64,000 nt of DNA from Bog-950 sp046329535 (GCA_046329535.1 JAXLUN010000004.1:459532-523531), one strand, 5' to 3'; positions 53,249-62,634 are shown, numbered from the stretch's first letter. The notes: generated from the sequence alone by a model not told the origin. A program made the numbers and translations.

Positions 53249-53584
53249 CTATTCGGCATTGCAAACCAGTCCCGCATCTTTTTTATTGATGAGTTCAATA
53301 GCACTCTTAGATTGAGATTCGCAGAAGCGTTCATTATAAGTACTAGCTGTGTCATGGCAAACCCAACCCAATGACGGTGAGGTAAGTGAATCAATATATT
53401 CCACAAAATACTTTTCTGAAAGTAGATTTGAACTTACTACAATGGTAAGCGTTGTATCTGCCGTGTTAAGCTGATGATGCTCGTAACATACCTTACAAAT
53501 GTTATGGCATTTATAGCATTTTTGACAGGAAGAAGCCGTGGCTAAAATCAACGCAATAAAGATGACCGGTAAAACGTTTTTCAT
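53249..53584 (-). CDS. small Cys-rich predicted lipoprotein
   Basis: The 111-residue protein has a lipoprotein-type signal peptide (MKNVLPVIFIALILATASSC) with Cys20 as the candidate lipidated residue (lipobox ASSC). Right after it comes a dense Cys cluster (CQKCYKCHNICKVC: C-x2-C-x2-C-x3-C-x2-C, including Cys20) and then His-His. Two later Cys occur in WVCHDT and ERFCESQ, and one near the C terminus. The pattern could bind zinc or another metal, or an Fe-S cluster, but it matches no family I know. It is convergent with the upstream plus-strand gene, with 31 bases between. Confidence 0.65.
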   Translation of the reverse strand: MKNVLPVIFIALILATASSCQKCYKCHNICKVCYEHHQLNTADTTLTIVVSSNLLSEKYFVEYIDSLTSPSLGWVCHDTASTYNERFCESQSKSAIELINKKDAGLVCNAE

Positions 53585-53626
53585 GAAAGCGAAGATAAAA
53601 TTGTTTCGCGTTTGTTATTTACAGAA

Positions 53627-53634
53627 TAAGTTTG
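53627..53634 (+). promoter_or_regulatory. -7 box (TAAGTTTG) for the gene at 53657
   Basis: An exact TAnnTTTG match 22 bases before ATG 53657. A TTG at 53601-53603 is a loose -33 candidate (23-base spacing). Confidence 0.35.
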
Positions 53635-53656
53635 CTCTATACACTAAATAGAAGAC

Positions 53657-54229
53657 ATGCATTCCATTGAACCATTCTATCTTTGGCGAGACTACTATAT
53701 AGCATCGGAAGATGAGCTTTCACCTTTTTATAACCGCATTTATAGCGAGCTTCAGTATTCCAATACTATTTATAATTATTACATCCATCCGCAGTGGGAT
53801 TTTTTCGGTTCATCTACCCTGTATTGTAAAGTCTTATTTGCCGATTATGATAACCAGTTTGCCATTATCGAGTTTATTGGCGAGTGGAATGATGCCGTGC
53901 ATAATGATATTATGGAGCTTAAGCGAAGTGTAATTGACCCCATGATTAAAAGTGGTATCTGCAAGTTTATTTTGATAGGGGAAAATGTGCTGAACTTTCA
54001 TGGTTCAGATGATTTGTATTATGAAGAGTGGTATGAAGATATTAAAGAAGAAGGAGGGTGGATTGTTGCCGTAAACTTTCGCGAGCATGTATTGGTGGAA
54101 ATGCAAAGCAGTAAAGTTCACTACTACTTTCATCTGGGAGAACATTATAGCGACTTGTTATGGCGGAAATTCAAACCTATTGATATTCTGAACATGGTTG
54201 AGAATATGCTGGTGAAGTATCTGAACTAA
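53657..54229 (+). CDS. conserved cytosolic protein of unknown function
   Basis: The 190-residue acidic protein is without signal peptide or membrane segment and rich in Tyr and Trp (FYLWRDYYIASEDELSPFYNR at the start, WEWYED-like clusters, HYYFHLGEHY). The middle alternates hydrophobic strands and helices (FAIIEFIGEWND, CKFILIGENVLNF), suggesting an alpha/beta fold. I recognise no family or motif. It ends one base before the convergent DUF1254 gene. Confidence 0.6.
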   Translation: MHSIEPFYLWRDYYIASEDELSPFYNRIYSELQYSNTIYNYYIHPQWDFFGSSTLYCKVLFADYDNQFAIIEFIGEWNDAVHNDIMELKRSVIDPMIKSGICKFILIGENVLNFHGSDDLYYEEWYEDIKEEGGWIVAVNFREHVLVEMQSSKVHYYFHLGEHYSDLLWRKFKPIDILNMVENMLVKYLN

Positions 54230-54230
54230 T

Positions 54231-54752
54231 TTACTCGTTTTGAGAGCGGATTTCTACCTTAAACTTACTCTGAATATTCAGGGCATTCCCGGTTTGGCTG
54301 GAATCGGTGGCAAGTATGCGCATCAACACAACACCTTGCTTAGAGGCTGATTTTATGCAGCCATTTACTCGGCCTACACCTGAAAGCCGAACTTTGTAAT
54401 TAGCCTTAAAACCCTGCAGGTTATTAATGACATAAAATGGTTGAACATCATTGCCGTAAAAAGCCAACGAGCAATATTGACTAGTATCGGGAAATACACC
54501 GGTTATCAGTAAATCATTATCACGCACATCAAAAAAACAAGCAGAATAAATAAAATCCGGATTAGGCAATACTACTTTGCGAAGGGATGCATCTGTTTTG
54601 GGCGCATGAATAACGGTGTTTAAAGGTTTCCCGCTTTTAATTTTTGCAATTTGAAAAATGATATTAGGTACGTAATTAATCGATATCAGTTGTACCAAAT
54701 AAACAAATACAATGAGGAGTAATATGCGCACCAGTAAATTTCCTGTTTTCAT
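54231..54752 (-). CDS. DUF1254-like protein, C-terminal partner of a split DUF1254/DUF1214 pair
   Basis: The 173-residue protein is anchored by one N-terminal membrane helix (about 8-28, VRILLLIVFVYLVQLISINYV). The body matches the DUF1254 core (PNPDFIYSACFFDVRDNDLLITG, read in parts, and the CSLAFYGNDVQPFYVINN stretch). It overlaps the preceding DUF1214-like gene by 4 bases, so they are coupled. In many bacteria DUF1254 and DUF1214 are fused in one envelope protein of unknown function. Here the two halves are separate proteins, each with its own membrane anchor. Confidence 0.75.
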   Translation of the reverse strand: MKTGNLLVRILLLIVFVYLVQLISINYVPNIIFQIAKIKSGKPLNTVIHAPKTDASLRKVVLPNPDFIYSACFFDVRDNDLLITGVFPDTSQYCSLAFYGNDVQPFYVINNLQGFKANYKVRLSGVGRVNGCIKSASKQGVVLMRILATDSSQTGNALNIQSKFKVEIRSQNE

Positions 54753-55324
54753 TTTGCAGTTAAAGTTATTTCAGGAAGTGATGTCGTGTCTAATCGCTCT
54801 AAAAAGTACTTATCTCCTTTATAAATTCTCAGCACCAAGTTGAATGATGCGTGGTCTGGTGTGGGTAGCCAATTACCTGACCTAGGTTGATGGGAAACGG
54901 AAATGGTAAAATTTCCCAAGCTATCCGTTTGAATAGTAGAGTTATTGAAACTGAATCGTTTCGGTGCATTGGGTATCAGATATAAGTCGCTCCCATAAGC
55001 TGTAATACTCCAGTATTTAGCACTTATCTGATGAATGTTTCCGGATATGGTGTAATCGTTTGAGGAATCAAAGATTTCATTGTTCTTATCGCGTTTGGCA
55101 AACAGATAAATGGCTTCCTCTGACGGTAAAGCAAACAGCGCAAAGACCGTGATTTGGGTTGTCAGCAAAGGGTCTTTACCGAGTGGAAGATTTTTGCTTC
55201 CCATCCAGCTGCCGTTGTGAAAAAACGCATCACTTCTCTCGAAATCTGCAATGCGATACACTGCTATTCCTGCGCCAACCAGTAGCGCCAAAACAAGAAG
55301 CAAAAGGTTTTTTAAGATTTTCAT
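54749..55324 (-). CDS. DUF1214-like membrane-anchored protein
   Basis: The 191-residue protein has an N-terminal membrane helix (about 5-25, KNLLLLVLALLVGAGIAVYRI) and an exported DUF1214-type domain. The signatures are AKYWSITAYGSDLYLIPNAPKRFSF (read in parts, about 103-127) followed by the SGNWLPTPDHASFNLVLRIYK stretch near 150-170. It overlaps the DUF1254-like gene by 4 bases. Function is unknown for the family; one suggestion is lipid or envelope stress, which the sequence does not test. It starts 62 bases from the tRNA-Ala gene on the opposite strand. Confidence 0.8.
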   Translation of the reverse strand: MKILKNLLLLVLALLVGAGIAVYRIADFERSDAFFHNGSWMGSKNLPLGKDPLLTTQITVFALFALPSEEAIYLFAKRDKNNEIFDSSNDYTISGNIHQISAKYWSITAYGSDLYLIPNAPKRFSFNNSTIQTDSLGNFTISVSHQPRSGNWLPTPDHASFNLVLRIYKGDKYFLERLDTTSLPEITLTAK

Positions 55325-55386
55325 CCGATAAAGAAACCAAATGATTTAGAACTTTCAATTGAAAAATTAGATTTGCATCCGAAAGA

Positions 55387-55454
<68 letters not shown>

Positions 55455-55460
<6 letters not shown>

Positions 55461-55506
55461 CAAAAGCAAAAGGCGACCAATTGGCCGCCTTTTGCTTTTG
55501 TGGAGA
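55455..55506 (+). terminator. long inverted repeat overlapping the 3' end of tRNA-Ala
   Basis: Arms 55455-55480 and 55481-55506 pair over 26 positions with a single A-C mismatch (55476 with 55485). The left arm includes the last six bases of the acceptor stem/discriminator (TTCTCCA region), so the folded hairpin competes with the mature acceptor stem. The core AAAAGGC-G-ACC/GG-C-CGCCTTTT nearly matches the hairpin after tRNA-Met. It likely terminates the tRNA transcript, and it also faces the end of the convergent glutamine synthetase gene. Confidence 0.7.
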
Positions 55507-55513
55507 TCTGTAA

Positions 55514-57706
55514 TTATTTGATGAATAACATTTCTCTGTATTTAGGCATTGGCCAGATATTATCATCTACCAAGGTTTCCAGTAAATCAACATGATTTCT
55601 GATTTCATCAAAATATGGCTTTACCTTATCACAATATGCTTTCGACATATCGCTGGTAGCTTTAGCGTTGTGAGCCTTATCTTTAGCATCTTTTAGTTTG
55701 TCCACAGCAACTTTAATCGCATTCACACTTGCTGCAATAGTACTAACAATTTCCTTTTGAGCTTTTGCAGAGGCTGGTGCAACACCTGCTTCTTTTAATC
55801 CCTTTATGTTAGCCAACAACGAGTTCATATAGGTTAAGGCAGAAGGTATAATCTGGTTAATAGCTATATCTGCCAGAATTCTTGCTTCGGTATCAATCTT
55901 CAGAACATAGTTATGATGAAGAATTTCTACTCTGGCTTCTAACTCACGGGCAGAGTATATGTTTGTGCTTACCAGTACGTCATTAGCTTTTTTACTATTG
56001 TAAAAATCAAGCGCGTAAGGTGTAGTTTTCACATTAGATAAGCCACGTTTTTTAGCTTCTTTTTCCCAAGCATCGCTATACCCGTCACCTTCAAATAATA
56101 CGCGCTTTGAGTCTATGATATATTGACGTAGAACTCGCATAATAGCTCCTTCTTTTCCTTCTCCCGCTTTAATTAACTTATCAACCTCAGCTTTGAAGTC
56201 AAGTAACTGCTTGCCAACAATAGCATTCATAATTGTCATTGGTAATGCACAATTAGCTGAGGAACCTACCGCACGGAATTCAAATTTATTGCCGGTGAAA
56301 GCAAATGGAGATGTTCTGTTGCGATCTGTATTATCCAGCATTACATCCGGAATCTTATTGTGAATATCAAGTTTCAGATTGGCGTTGGTAAGCTCATCAT
56401 ATTTATCTTTAGAAACACGCTTCTCTATTTCCTTCAAAACATCGGCCATATATGAACCTGTAAACACAGATATAATAGCCGGAGGTGCTTCATTAGCACC
56501 TAAACGATGGTCATTGTTAGCTGAAGCAATGGAGGCGCGAAGCAAATCGCTATATTCATTTACTGCTTTTATGACATTCACAAAGAAGGTAAGGAATAGT
56601 AAGTTATTCTTTGGTGTTTTTCCTGGGCTTAACAGATTCTTACCTGTGTCTGTACTCATACTCCAGTTATTGTGCTTACCACTTCCGTTTATACCGGCAA
56701 ATGGTTTTTCATGCATCAACACTCTTAATTTATGTCTACGGGCAATACGCTCCATCAAATCCATTAACAAAGAGTTGTGGTCAACAGCTACGTTTACCTC
56801 TTCAAACATTGGAGCGCATTCAAATTGACCAGGGGCAACTTCATTATGTCGGGTTCTAACCGGAATGCCCAGCATGTGACACTCGTTTTCAAAATCAAGC
56901 ATGTAGGCATAAACTCTCTCTGGAATAGTTCCAAAGTAGTGGTCTTCGAACTGCTGACCCTTTTGTGGAGAAGAACCTACTACAGTTCTTCCGGCAAACA
57001 TCAAATCTTGTCGTTGATAAAACAGGGCTTCATCAATCAGGAAATATTCTTGCTCCCATCCTAAGGTTGCAGTTACTTTGGTTGCATCTTTATCAAAAAG
57101 GTTAACTACTGGCAAGGCGGCTGTTTCCAAAAAGTGCGATGACTTTAGCAATGGAGCCTTGTAATCAAGAGATTCTCCGGTATAGGAAATGAAAATAGTT
57201 GGTATGCAAAGCGTTTTAGCTTCACCAATCTCCATGATAAAAGCCGGTGACCCCGGATCCCAGGCCGTATAACCACGAGCTTCAAAAGTTGCACGGATGC
57301 CTCCGCTTGGAAATGAAGACGCATCTGGTTCTTGTTGAACTAAAGCATCTCCGCTGAAAACTTCCACAGCACCATCACCTTTAGGCATAAAGAACATATC
57401 ATGTTTCTCTGCGGTTAAGCCGGTCAATGGTTGAAACCAGTGTGTATAGGAAGTAGCGCCTTTATTCATCGCCCAGTTTTTCATGCCCGAAGCAACAGCA
57501 TCAGCAATTTCACGGCTGATTTTAGAGCCTGCTTTTATAGCGTCTTTAACCGCTTTGTAAGCATCATCTGAAAGATACTCGCGCATTGCTTTGTCATTGA
57601 AAACATTCGATGCGTAATAGTCAGAAATTTTTACTCCTTCAATACGTGGAGCTACCACTTCACGGTTTACTACCGTCTGGATGGCATTTTTACGAGGTGT
57701 AGACAT
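55514..57706 (-). CDS. glnN: glutamine synthetase type III
   Basis: The 730-residue enzyme makes glutamine from glutamate, ammonia and ATP; its length and motifs are those of GSIII, the Bacteroidota type, not the shorter GSI or GSII. Visible elements include TFEARGYTAWDPGSPAFI (about 138-155), WEQEYFLID (about 218-226), GIPVRTRHNEVAPGQFE (about 280-296), EKPFAGINGSGKHNNWS (about 339-355) and the C-terminal GSIII-specific helical extension (about 570-715). It is cytosolic and usually dodecameric. It is a single-gene unit with a -7 box at 57737-57744 and converges on tRNA-Ala. Confidence 0.96.
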   Translation of the reverse strand: MSTPRKNAIQTVVNREVVAPRIEGVKISDYYASNVFNDKAMREYLSDDAYKAVKDAIKAGSKISREIADAVASGMKNWAMNKGATSYTHWFQPLTGLTAEKHDMFFMPKGDGAVEVFSGDALVQQEPDASSFPSGGIRATFEARGYTAWDPGSPAFIMEIGEAKTLCIPTIFISYTGESLDYKAPLLKSSHFLETAALPVVNLFDKDATKVTATLGWEQEYFLIDEALFYQRQDLMFAGRTVVGSSPQKGQQFEDHYFGTIPERVYAYMLDFENECHMLGIPVRTRHNEVAPGQFECAPMFEEVNVAVDHNSLLMDLMERIARRHKLRVLMHEKPFAGINGSGKHNNWSMSTDTGKNLLSPGKTPKNNLLFLTFFVNVIKAVNEYSDLLRASIASANNDHRLGANEAPPAIISVFTGSYMADVLKEIEKRVSKDKYDELTNANLKLDIHNKIPDVMLDNTDRNRTSPFAFTGNKFEFRAVGSSANCALPMTIMNAIVGKQLLDFKAEVDKLIKAGEGKEGAIMRVLRQYIIDSKRVLFEGDGYSDAWEKEAKKRGLSNVKTTPYALDFYNSKKANDVLVSTNIYSARELEARVEILHHNYVLKIDTEARILADIAINQIIPSALTYMNSLLANIKGLKEAGVAPASAKAQKEIVSTIAASVNAIKVAVDKLKDAKDKAHNAKATSDMSKAYCDKVKPYFDEIRNHVDLLETLVDDNIWPMPKYREMLFIK

Positions 57707-57736
57707 GGGGTTTTATTTTTTGTTTTTTAGCTGGCG

Positions 57737-57744
57737 CAAAAGTA
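57737..57744 (-). promoter_or_regulatory. -7 box (TACTTTTG) of glutamine synthetase
   Basis: An exact TAnnTTTG match on the minus strand, 30 bases before the start codon at 57706. No clear -33 element is found. Confidence 0.45.
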
Positions 57745-58001
57745 TGTTTGTGTGGTGAATAAAAAACCTTCTATCCAGAAATTTTATAAACAAATTCAAG
57801 TATTACGTGGAAAATTTAGCAAGTGAAGCAATTTTTATTCGAAAAAATAGATGCCGATTAGCTAGGGGGAGTTATTTTTTATTTTTCTTAATACATATAA
57901 AAAGTTATAAATTGTATTAAAAGAAAGCTCATTGATAAAAAAATTATCTCAGATTATGAGTTTTTAAAGTAAAGGATGTCAGGGTTATTTATCCTTGCAG
58001 T
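57745..58001. other. non-coding AT-rich region between divergent genes
   Basis: No gene recognised. An inverted repeat TTAATACA (57888-57895) / TGTATTAA (57913-57920) with a 17-base spacer may be a hairpin or regulator site for the hydrolase gene at 58002. TATCCTTG at about 57989-57996 is a one-mismatch -7 box. Confidence 0.4.
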
Positions 58002-58841
58002 ATGAATATTCTTACAGCCCTTTTATCAGGTCTCTTACTTTCTTCAAACAATAGCCATTCACACAAGGAGGATGTGAGGGTTAGTGTTCTCAAAAATGAA
58101 GTATATGGTCCTTATAGAAGGAATACGTTAGATGTCTTTTTTCCTCATAATATACAAGGTAATGCACCAGTCGTATTATTGATTCATGGTGGCGCATGGA
58201 TAGTAGGTAGTAAAAATACTTGGCCATCCGCTCTTACTATGGGATTAGTTGAAAAAGGTTATGTAGTTGCTACTATGAATTATCGTTTTGCATGCGGAGA
58301 TTTTAAAAAGCAGATGGAGGATGTTGAAACGGCCATTAATTTTATTCAACATAAAAGAATGGACTGGAAAATTGCTCCTGATAAACTTGGATTGGCTGGT
58401 GTAAGTGCCGGAGGACATATGGCTTTGTTGTTTGCTCAAGCTTACGATTCACTCCATCTAGTTAAGGCAGTTGTTAGTTTAGCCGGTCCCACTGATTTAA
58501 CGGATACTTTGTTAAGACAATATTTGAATCGCTACTGCTTAGGGTTCGTGTTAAAAAGGTTTTTAGGGGTTACATTGAAAGAGAATAGGCAGTTGTACGT
58601 AGACGCAAGTCCTATATTTCATAACCTAGGTGTTCCTTGTCTTTTTATTAACGGGCAAGTAGACGATTTGGTTCCTGCAGAGCAGGCTTTTCGCATGTAC
58701 GATACACTGAGATTGAAGGAGATTGTTACGGATACTATCATACTACCTAATACCGGACATTACATTTACGGGAAGAGAAATGTAAATACTGATACACTAA
58801 CTAACAGCATAGCAGTGTGGATGGATAGATTCTTGAGGTAA
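58002..58841 (+). CDS. alpha/beta hydrolase of the lipase/esterase (BD-FAE-like) group
   Basis: The 279-residue enzyme has the oxyanion-hole motif HGGAW (62-66), nucleophile Ser135 in GVSAGG, acid Asp221 or Asp222 in GQVDDLVPA, and base His253 in NTGHYIYG. It matches the feruloyl-esterase/BD-FAE-like group of carboxylesterases. A short N-terminal segment (MNILTALLSGLLLSSNN) could be a weak signal peptide, so it may be exported. It ends 3 bases before the convergent response-regulator gene. Substrate is not predictable. Confidence 0.85.
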   Translation: MNILTALLSGLLLSSNNSHSHKEDVRVSVLKNEVYGPYRRNTLDVFFPHNIQGNAPVVLLIHGGAWIVGSKNTWPSALTMGLVEKGYVVATMNYRFACGDFKKQMEDVETAINFIQHKRMDWKIAPDKLGLAGVSAGGHMALLFAQAYDSLHLVKAVVSLAGPTDLTDTLLRQYLNRYCLGFVLKRFLGVTLKENRQLYVDASPIFHNLGVPCLFINGQVDDLVPAEQAFRMYDTLRLKEIVTDTIILPNTGHYIYGKRNVNTDTLTNSIAVWMDRFLR

Positions 58842-58844
58842 TTA

Positions 58845-59258
58845 TTAAAAGTATTTTTCAATTGTTTGGTGCAGCATTTCTACACTAAGAGGCTTATTCT
58901 GAAACTCGGTAACTTCTTTAGATGATAAGGCTCTTTCCCTATCATCGGGGTTAATGGAGGTGGTAAGCATGATGATAACTACTTTTGATTTTACAGCCTC
59001 ACTTAGCTTTTTGTATTCCTCTAAAAACTCATATCCATTCATTCTGGGCATATTAATGTCAAGGTAGATTAAATCCGGCTTAGGATATGATTCGGAAGAT
59101 TCCGCATTGGCGCATTTATTCAAATAAGCTAATGCCTGAATACCGTCATTAACAACTTTAATTTCATTGCAAATGCCTGATTCAGTAATAATAAGCTTGT
59201 GGAAAAAATTATCACCTTCATTGTCATCGATTAACAGAACGCAGTTTATTTTTTTCAT
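58845..59258 (-). CDS. single-domain response regulator (Rcp1/CheY-like)
   Basis: The 137-residue protein is a receiver domain only: acidic pocket Asp11-Asp12 (LLIDDNEGD), phospho-acceptor Asp67 in IYLDINMPRMNG, the Thr/Ser switch in IIMLTTS and Lys in EFQNKPLS (about residue 117). No output domain is present, so it probably acts by protein contact, as in Rcp1-type regulators that pair with PAS-type kinases. It lies 21 bases downstream of the histidine kinase gene on the same strand and is presumably its partner. Confidence 0.93.
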   Translation of the reverse strand: MKKINCVLLIDDNEGDNFFHKLIITESGICNEIKVVNDGIQALAYLNKCANAESSESYPKPDLIYLDINMPRMNGYEFLEEYKKLSEAVKSKVVIIMLTTSINPDDRERALSSKEVTEFQNKPLSVEMLHQTIEKYF

Positions 59259-59279
59259 GGTAGAAGGTTTTTCAGCTAT

Positions 59280-61670
59280 TCAAAATTTATCTTTGGAAAT
59301 TGTGAAGTAAAAAGTACTGCCTTTGCCCAGTTCAGACTCAACCCATAATTTACCATGATGGTGAGATACAATTTTACTACATGTAGCCAAGCCTATACCT
59401 GTACCTTGATATTCAGCATCTGAATGCAAACGCTGAAAGATGATAAATATCTTGTCTGAGTATTTTTTGTCGATACCAATCCCGTTATCAGAAAATGCAA
59501 ATAGAAACTCATTCTCCTTTTCCTGAAAGGAGATATTGATTTGTGGAGCTACATCTTTCTTTCTGAATTTAATGGCGTTACTGATTAAGTTCTGAAACAA
59601 TTGTTTTAGGATTATCTCATTGCCGGTTAGCACGGGGAGAACTGAAGATGTTATATGAGCGTTATTTTCTTTAATGGTTAACTCCAGTTCTGATTTTACA
59701 TTTTCAAGAATAACCTGGCAGTCAACTGTTTCATAGGTAATTTTGTTGCCTATTCGAGAGAAATCCAGAAGCGCTTTGATGAGGTTTTGCATGCGAGTAG
59801 TTGCTGCCAGGATAAATTGTATGTACTGGGTATCTTCTTCTTTTCCGGAGTAACGTTTATTTAACAGACCTACGAAATTGGAGATAGTTCGCAGAGGTTC
59901 CTGTAAGTCGTGTGAAGCTACATAGGCAAATTGTTCAAGTTCTTCATTTGCCCGGATAAGTTCAGCAGACTTTCTTTTTAACTCAGCTTCAGTTATCTTA
60001 CGTTCTTTAATGTCCTTGGCCGCTTCTGTCAGTTCGTAATTAGTTTGTTTTAGCTTCTCATTGATTGCTTCATATTCCTGATTTTTCTTTAATAAATCCT
60101 TTTCACTGGCTTCAGCTTTTTCTTTAGCATCAATAATAGTCTGCTCATCTTTTTTGCGTTGAGATATATCTTTTACAAAAATAAGTAGACGACCATCTAT
60201 TAAACGTTTTGCGTTGATTTCTACATGAAGAAGGAAGCCGTTTTTCCCTTTCATGAGTCTTTCCGTTACCACTGTTTTACCCTGGTTTAACTCATCAAAG
60301 TGAAATGGATTCTTTTGCAAATCATCGGCCAGTGCAAAGTCATAAATTGTCATATTCAGCAATTCCTCTCTGGTATAGTGCGAAATTCTGGAAAGACTGG
60401 AGTTTACCGTTAGAAAACGACCATCACTATCGGCAATAAAAATGGCATCGGAAGCATGTTCAACAAGGGTACGGTATTTCTCCTCACTCGTTTTAATTTC
60501 TTCCTCAGCTCGTTTGCGTTCGGTTATATCAATAAAACTGATGACAATCTCTTCAATTTCGTTTTGGCTATTGGTAACCGGATATCCATTAACTACTGCC
60601 CAAACTACATCATTACAAGCCGGACGATTAATGCCTAAGACTAGTTCTTTGATGTTTTTCTTTCCGGAAATAATTTGATTGACTGGATATTCCGAAATAG
60701 GTAACTCACTTTTATCTTCACGCAAAAACCGCCATTCTTTATCAATATCCAGTTTCCCTTTCATCTGCTCTTCACTAAGACCCAGCAGTTCTTCAGCTTT
60801 CGGATTACAACTGATAAACGATGTGTCAGCAGCATGAACTACCACTGCGGCCTCGAGTTTGTTTAATAGCCCGCGGTATCTATCGGTATTTTTTTTCAGC
60901 TCTTCGGCAGCTTTTTTGCGTTCCGATATATCACTTACACTGCCACGGATAAGAATTTTATTTTCTGCCGGGAGACGTACAAGTCTTACTTCGCAAGGAA
61001 TCAGATTGCCAAATTTATCAGAATGAGTCCATTCAAAAACGGGTTTGCCGCCTTCAACCGCCTCCATAATTTTTTCCATAGCAGCCTGTGCTGACAATTG
61101 ACCATTTGGTTGATAGGCAGGACTTATATCAAGAACTCCCGAACGAAGCAGTTCCTCCTTGGACATTTTGAAAAGTTCTGTGGCACTTTCGCTTACACTT
61201 ATAAATTTTCTGTTTTCTAAGTCAATTACTACTAAGGCCTCAGGAGCATTTTCAACCAGAATTCTATAGCGTTCCTCATTTTCTCGTAATATGGCTGCTG
61301 CGCGGTTACGTTCAGTTACATCCTTGATGGTGGCCACTGTAAACATTTTATCTCCCAACTGAATGGGGCTGTATCTTACCTCTGCGGCAAATTCACTTTT
61401 ATCTTTTCTGCAAGCCCATATACCTTTTCTTTCTCCGGCCTCAATAACTTTTGGATTGCCTGTGTAATCGGCTCTTTGCAGAATATATTTTTTATGATAC
61501 CGCTCCGGATTCAGAATTTCGGTATCCTGACCAATCATTTCCCCTTTCTCATAGCCGAACATACGCTCGGCCTCTCTATTGGCAAGAAATATTTTACCCT
61601 CACTGGTGGCAATGATTACACCATCCGGTGATGTATCAAAAAATGCTTTGTATGTTTCTATTTTATCCAT
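59280..61670 (-). CDS. PAS-domain sensor histidine kinase (four PAS domains, soluble)
   Basis: This 796-residue kinase has no membrane segments, so it senses cytosolic signals. Four PAS/PAC units are read from 'ER...ILVENAP'-type repeats: about 4-122, 130-252, 262-386 and 395-507. A coiled coil of about 508-575 follows, then HisKA with phospho-His587 in YVASHDLQEP. The HATPase has the N box around Asn694 (FQNLISNAIKF), G1 DNGIGID (728-734) and G2 GTGIGL (756-761). The mix of domains resembles bacteriophytochrome-like kinases but without GAF/PHY chromophore domains. It pairs with the following receiver protein and is divergent from an OmpR-type regulator; whether it phosphorylates that too is unknown. 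Confidence 0.93.
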   Translation of the reverse strand: MDKIETYKAFFDTSPDGVIIATSEGKIFLANREAERMFGYEKGEMIGQDTEILNPERYHKKYILQRADYTGNPKVIEAGERKGIWACRKDKSEFAAEVRYSPIQLGDKMFTVATIKDVTERNRAAAILRENEERYRILVENAPEALVVIDLENRKFISVSESATELFKMSKEELLRSGVLDISPAYQPNGQLSAQAAMEKIMEAVEGGKPVFEWTHSDKFGNLIPCEVRLVRLPAENKILIRGSVSDISERKKAAEELKKNTDRYRGLLNKLEAAVVVHAADTSFISCNPKAEELLGLSEEQMKGKLDIDKEWRFLREDKSELPISEYPVNQIISGKKNIKELVLGINRPACNDVVWAVVNGYPVTNSQNEIEEIVISFIDITERKRAEEEIKTSEEKYRTLVEHASDAIFIADSDGRFLTVNSSLSRISHYTREELLNMTIYDFALADDLQKNPFHFDELNQGKTVVTERLMKGKNGFLLHVEINAKRLIDGRLLIFVKDISQRKKDEQTIIDAKEKAEASEKDLLKKNQEYEAINEKLKQTNYELTEAAKDIKERKITEAELKRKSAELIRANEELEQFAYVASHDLQEPLRTISNFVGLLNKRYSGKEEDTQYIQFILAATTRMQNLIKALLDFSRIGNKITYETVDCQVILENVKSELELTIKENNAHITSSVLPVLTGNEIILKQLFQNLISNAIKFRKKDVAPQINISFQEKENEFLFAFSDNGIGIDKKYSDKIFIIFQRLHSDAEYQGTGIGLATCSKIVSHHHGKLWVESELGKGSTFYFTISKDKF

Positions 61671-61938
61671 GCAAACTCTACGGGGTAAAAATTAGTGTCT
61701 TCTGGCCTTGCCAAATTGATGTGCTTCGTAAATATACAGCTAAATTACAAGTTGTGAAAATGTATAGTTTGTGTAATCCCGGTGGCTGAGATTTTTCATC
61801 TAGACTAACTTCAGATAAATACTTCTGCCGGGTTTATAGCTATAGTTATTAATCTTTACATTTCTGTGACAAACAATTCATTTTTCTTACGTAACCTTAT
61901 CACGTGTAAAACAATTGATTAACGCAAATTATCAGCCT

Positions 61939-62634
61939 ATGTTATCGCGAATATTACTTGCAGAAGATGAGGAAAACCTGAGAGATGTGATAAAGTTGAA
62001 TCTGGAAATGGAGGGCTATGAAGTAGAGGTGGCAGAAACCGGTAAAGCGGCTTTAAAGAAGGCGAAGAACCAACGCTTTAATCTGTATATTCTGGATGTA
62101 ATGATGCCTGAAATGGATGGCTTTGAAGTTTGTCAAACTATTCGACTGACTGATACGGAAACTCCGGTTCTTTTTTTAACTGCCCGTAATGCCAGTCAGG
62201 ATAAGGTGGATGGCCTGAAAATTGGAGCAGACGATTATCTTACCAAGCCTTTTAATCTCGAAGAGCTTTTGCTACGGGTTAAGATTCTTATCCGGCACAG
62301 TGTTAAAGGCTCCAAGAATGATACAGAGTTGAGCACATTTCGATTTGGGGGGAACGAAATCAATTTTGTAACGTTTGATGCATTAACTCATGATGGGAAA
62401 AAATATCAGCTCACTAAAAAGGAAACCGCTTTACTTAAACTACTTATTGAACGCAAAGATTCTGTTGTGTCAAGAGCACAAATATTACAGTTTGTGTGGG
62501 GATATGATGTTTATCCCTCTACAAGAACTATCGATAATTTTATCATGAATTTCAGACGACAGTTTGAACGAGACCCTTCAAATCCGGTTCACTTTCATTC
62601 GGTGCGTGGCGTGGGCTATAAATTTACCGATTAA
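61939..62634 (+). CDS. OmpR-family response regulator
   Basis: The 231-residue regulator (ATG 61939; an in-frame TTG at 61915 is less likely) has a receiver with acidic pair Glu9-Asp10 (LLAEDEE), phospho-acceptor Asp53 in YILDVMMPEMDG and Lys in YLTKPF. A winged-helix DNA-binding domain (about 135-230) has the expected LTKKETALLKLL, VVSRAQILQFVWGYD, STRTIDNFIMNFRRQFE and VRGVGYKF. It is divergent from the PAS histidine kinase (268 bases between the starts), so that kinase is a candidate partner. It ends 14 bases before the convergent flavoprotein gene. Confidence 0.95.
   Translation: MLSRILLAEDEENLRDVIKLNLEMEGYEVEVAETGKAALKKAKNQRFNLYILDVMMPEMDGFEVCQTIRLTDTETPVLFLTARNASQDKVDGLKIGADDYLTKPFNLEELLLRVKILIRHSVKGSKNDTELSTFRFGGNEINFVTFDALTHDGKKYQLTKKETALLKLLIERKDSVVSRAQILQFVWGYDVYPSTRTIDNFIMNFRRQFERDPSNPVHFHSVRGVGYKFTD

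Noticed and set aside
58845..62634. Kinase and two regulators considered as a bacteriophytochrome light-sensing system
   Set aside because: The kinase has only PAS domains; no GAF/PHY domains, chromophore Cys or heme oxygenase gene are seen.
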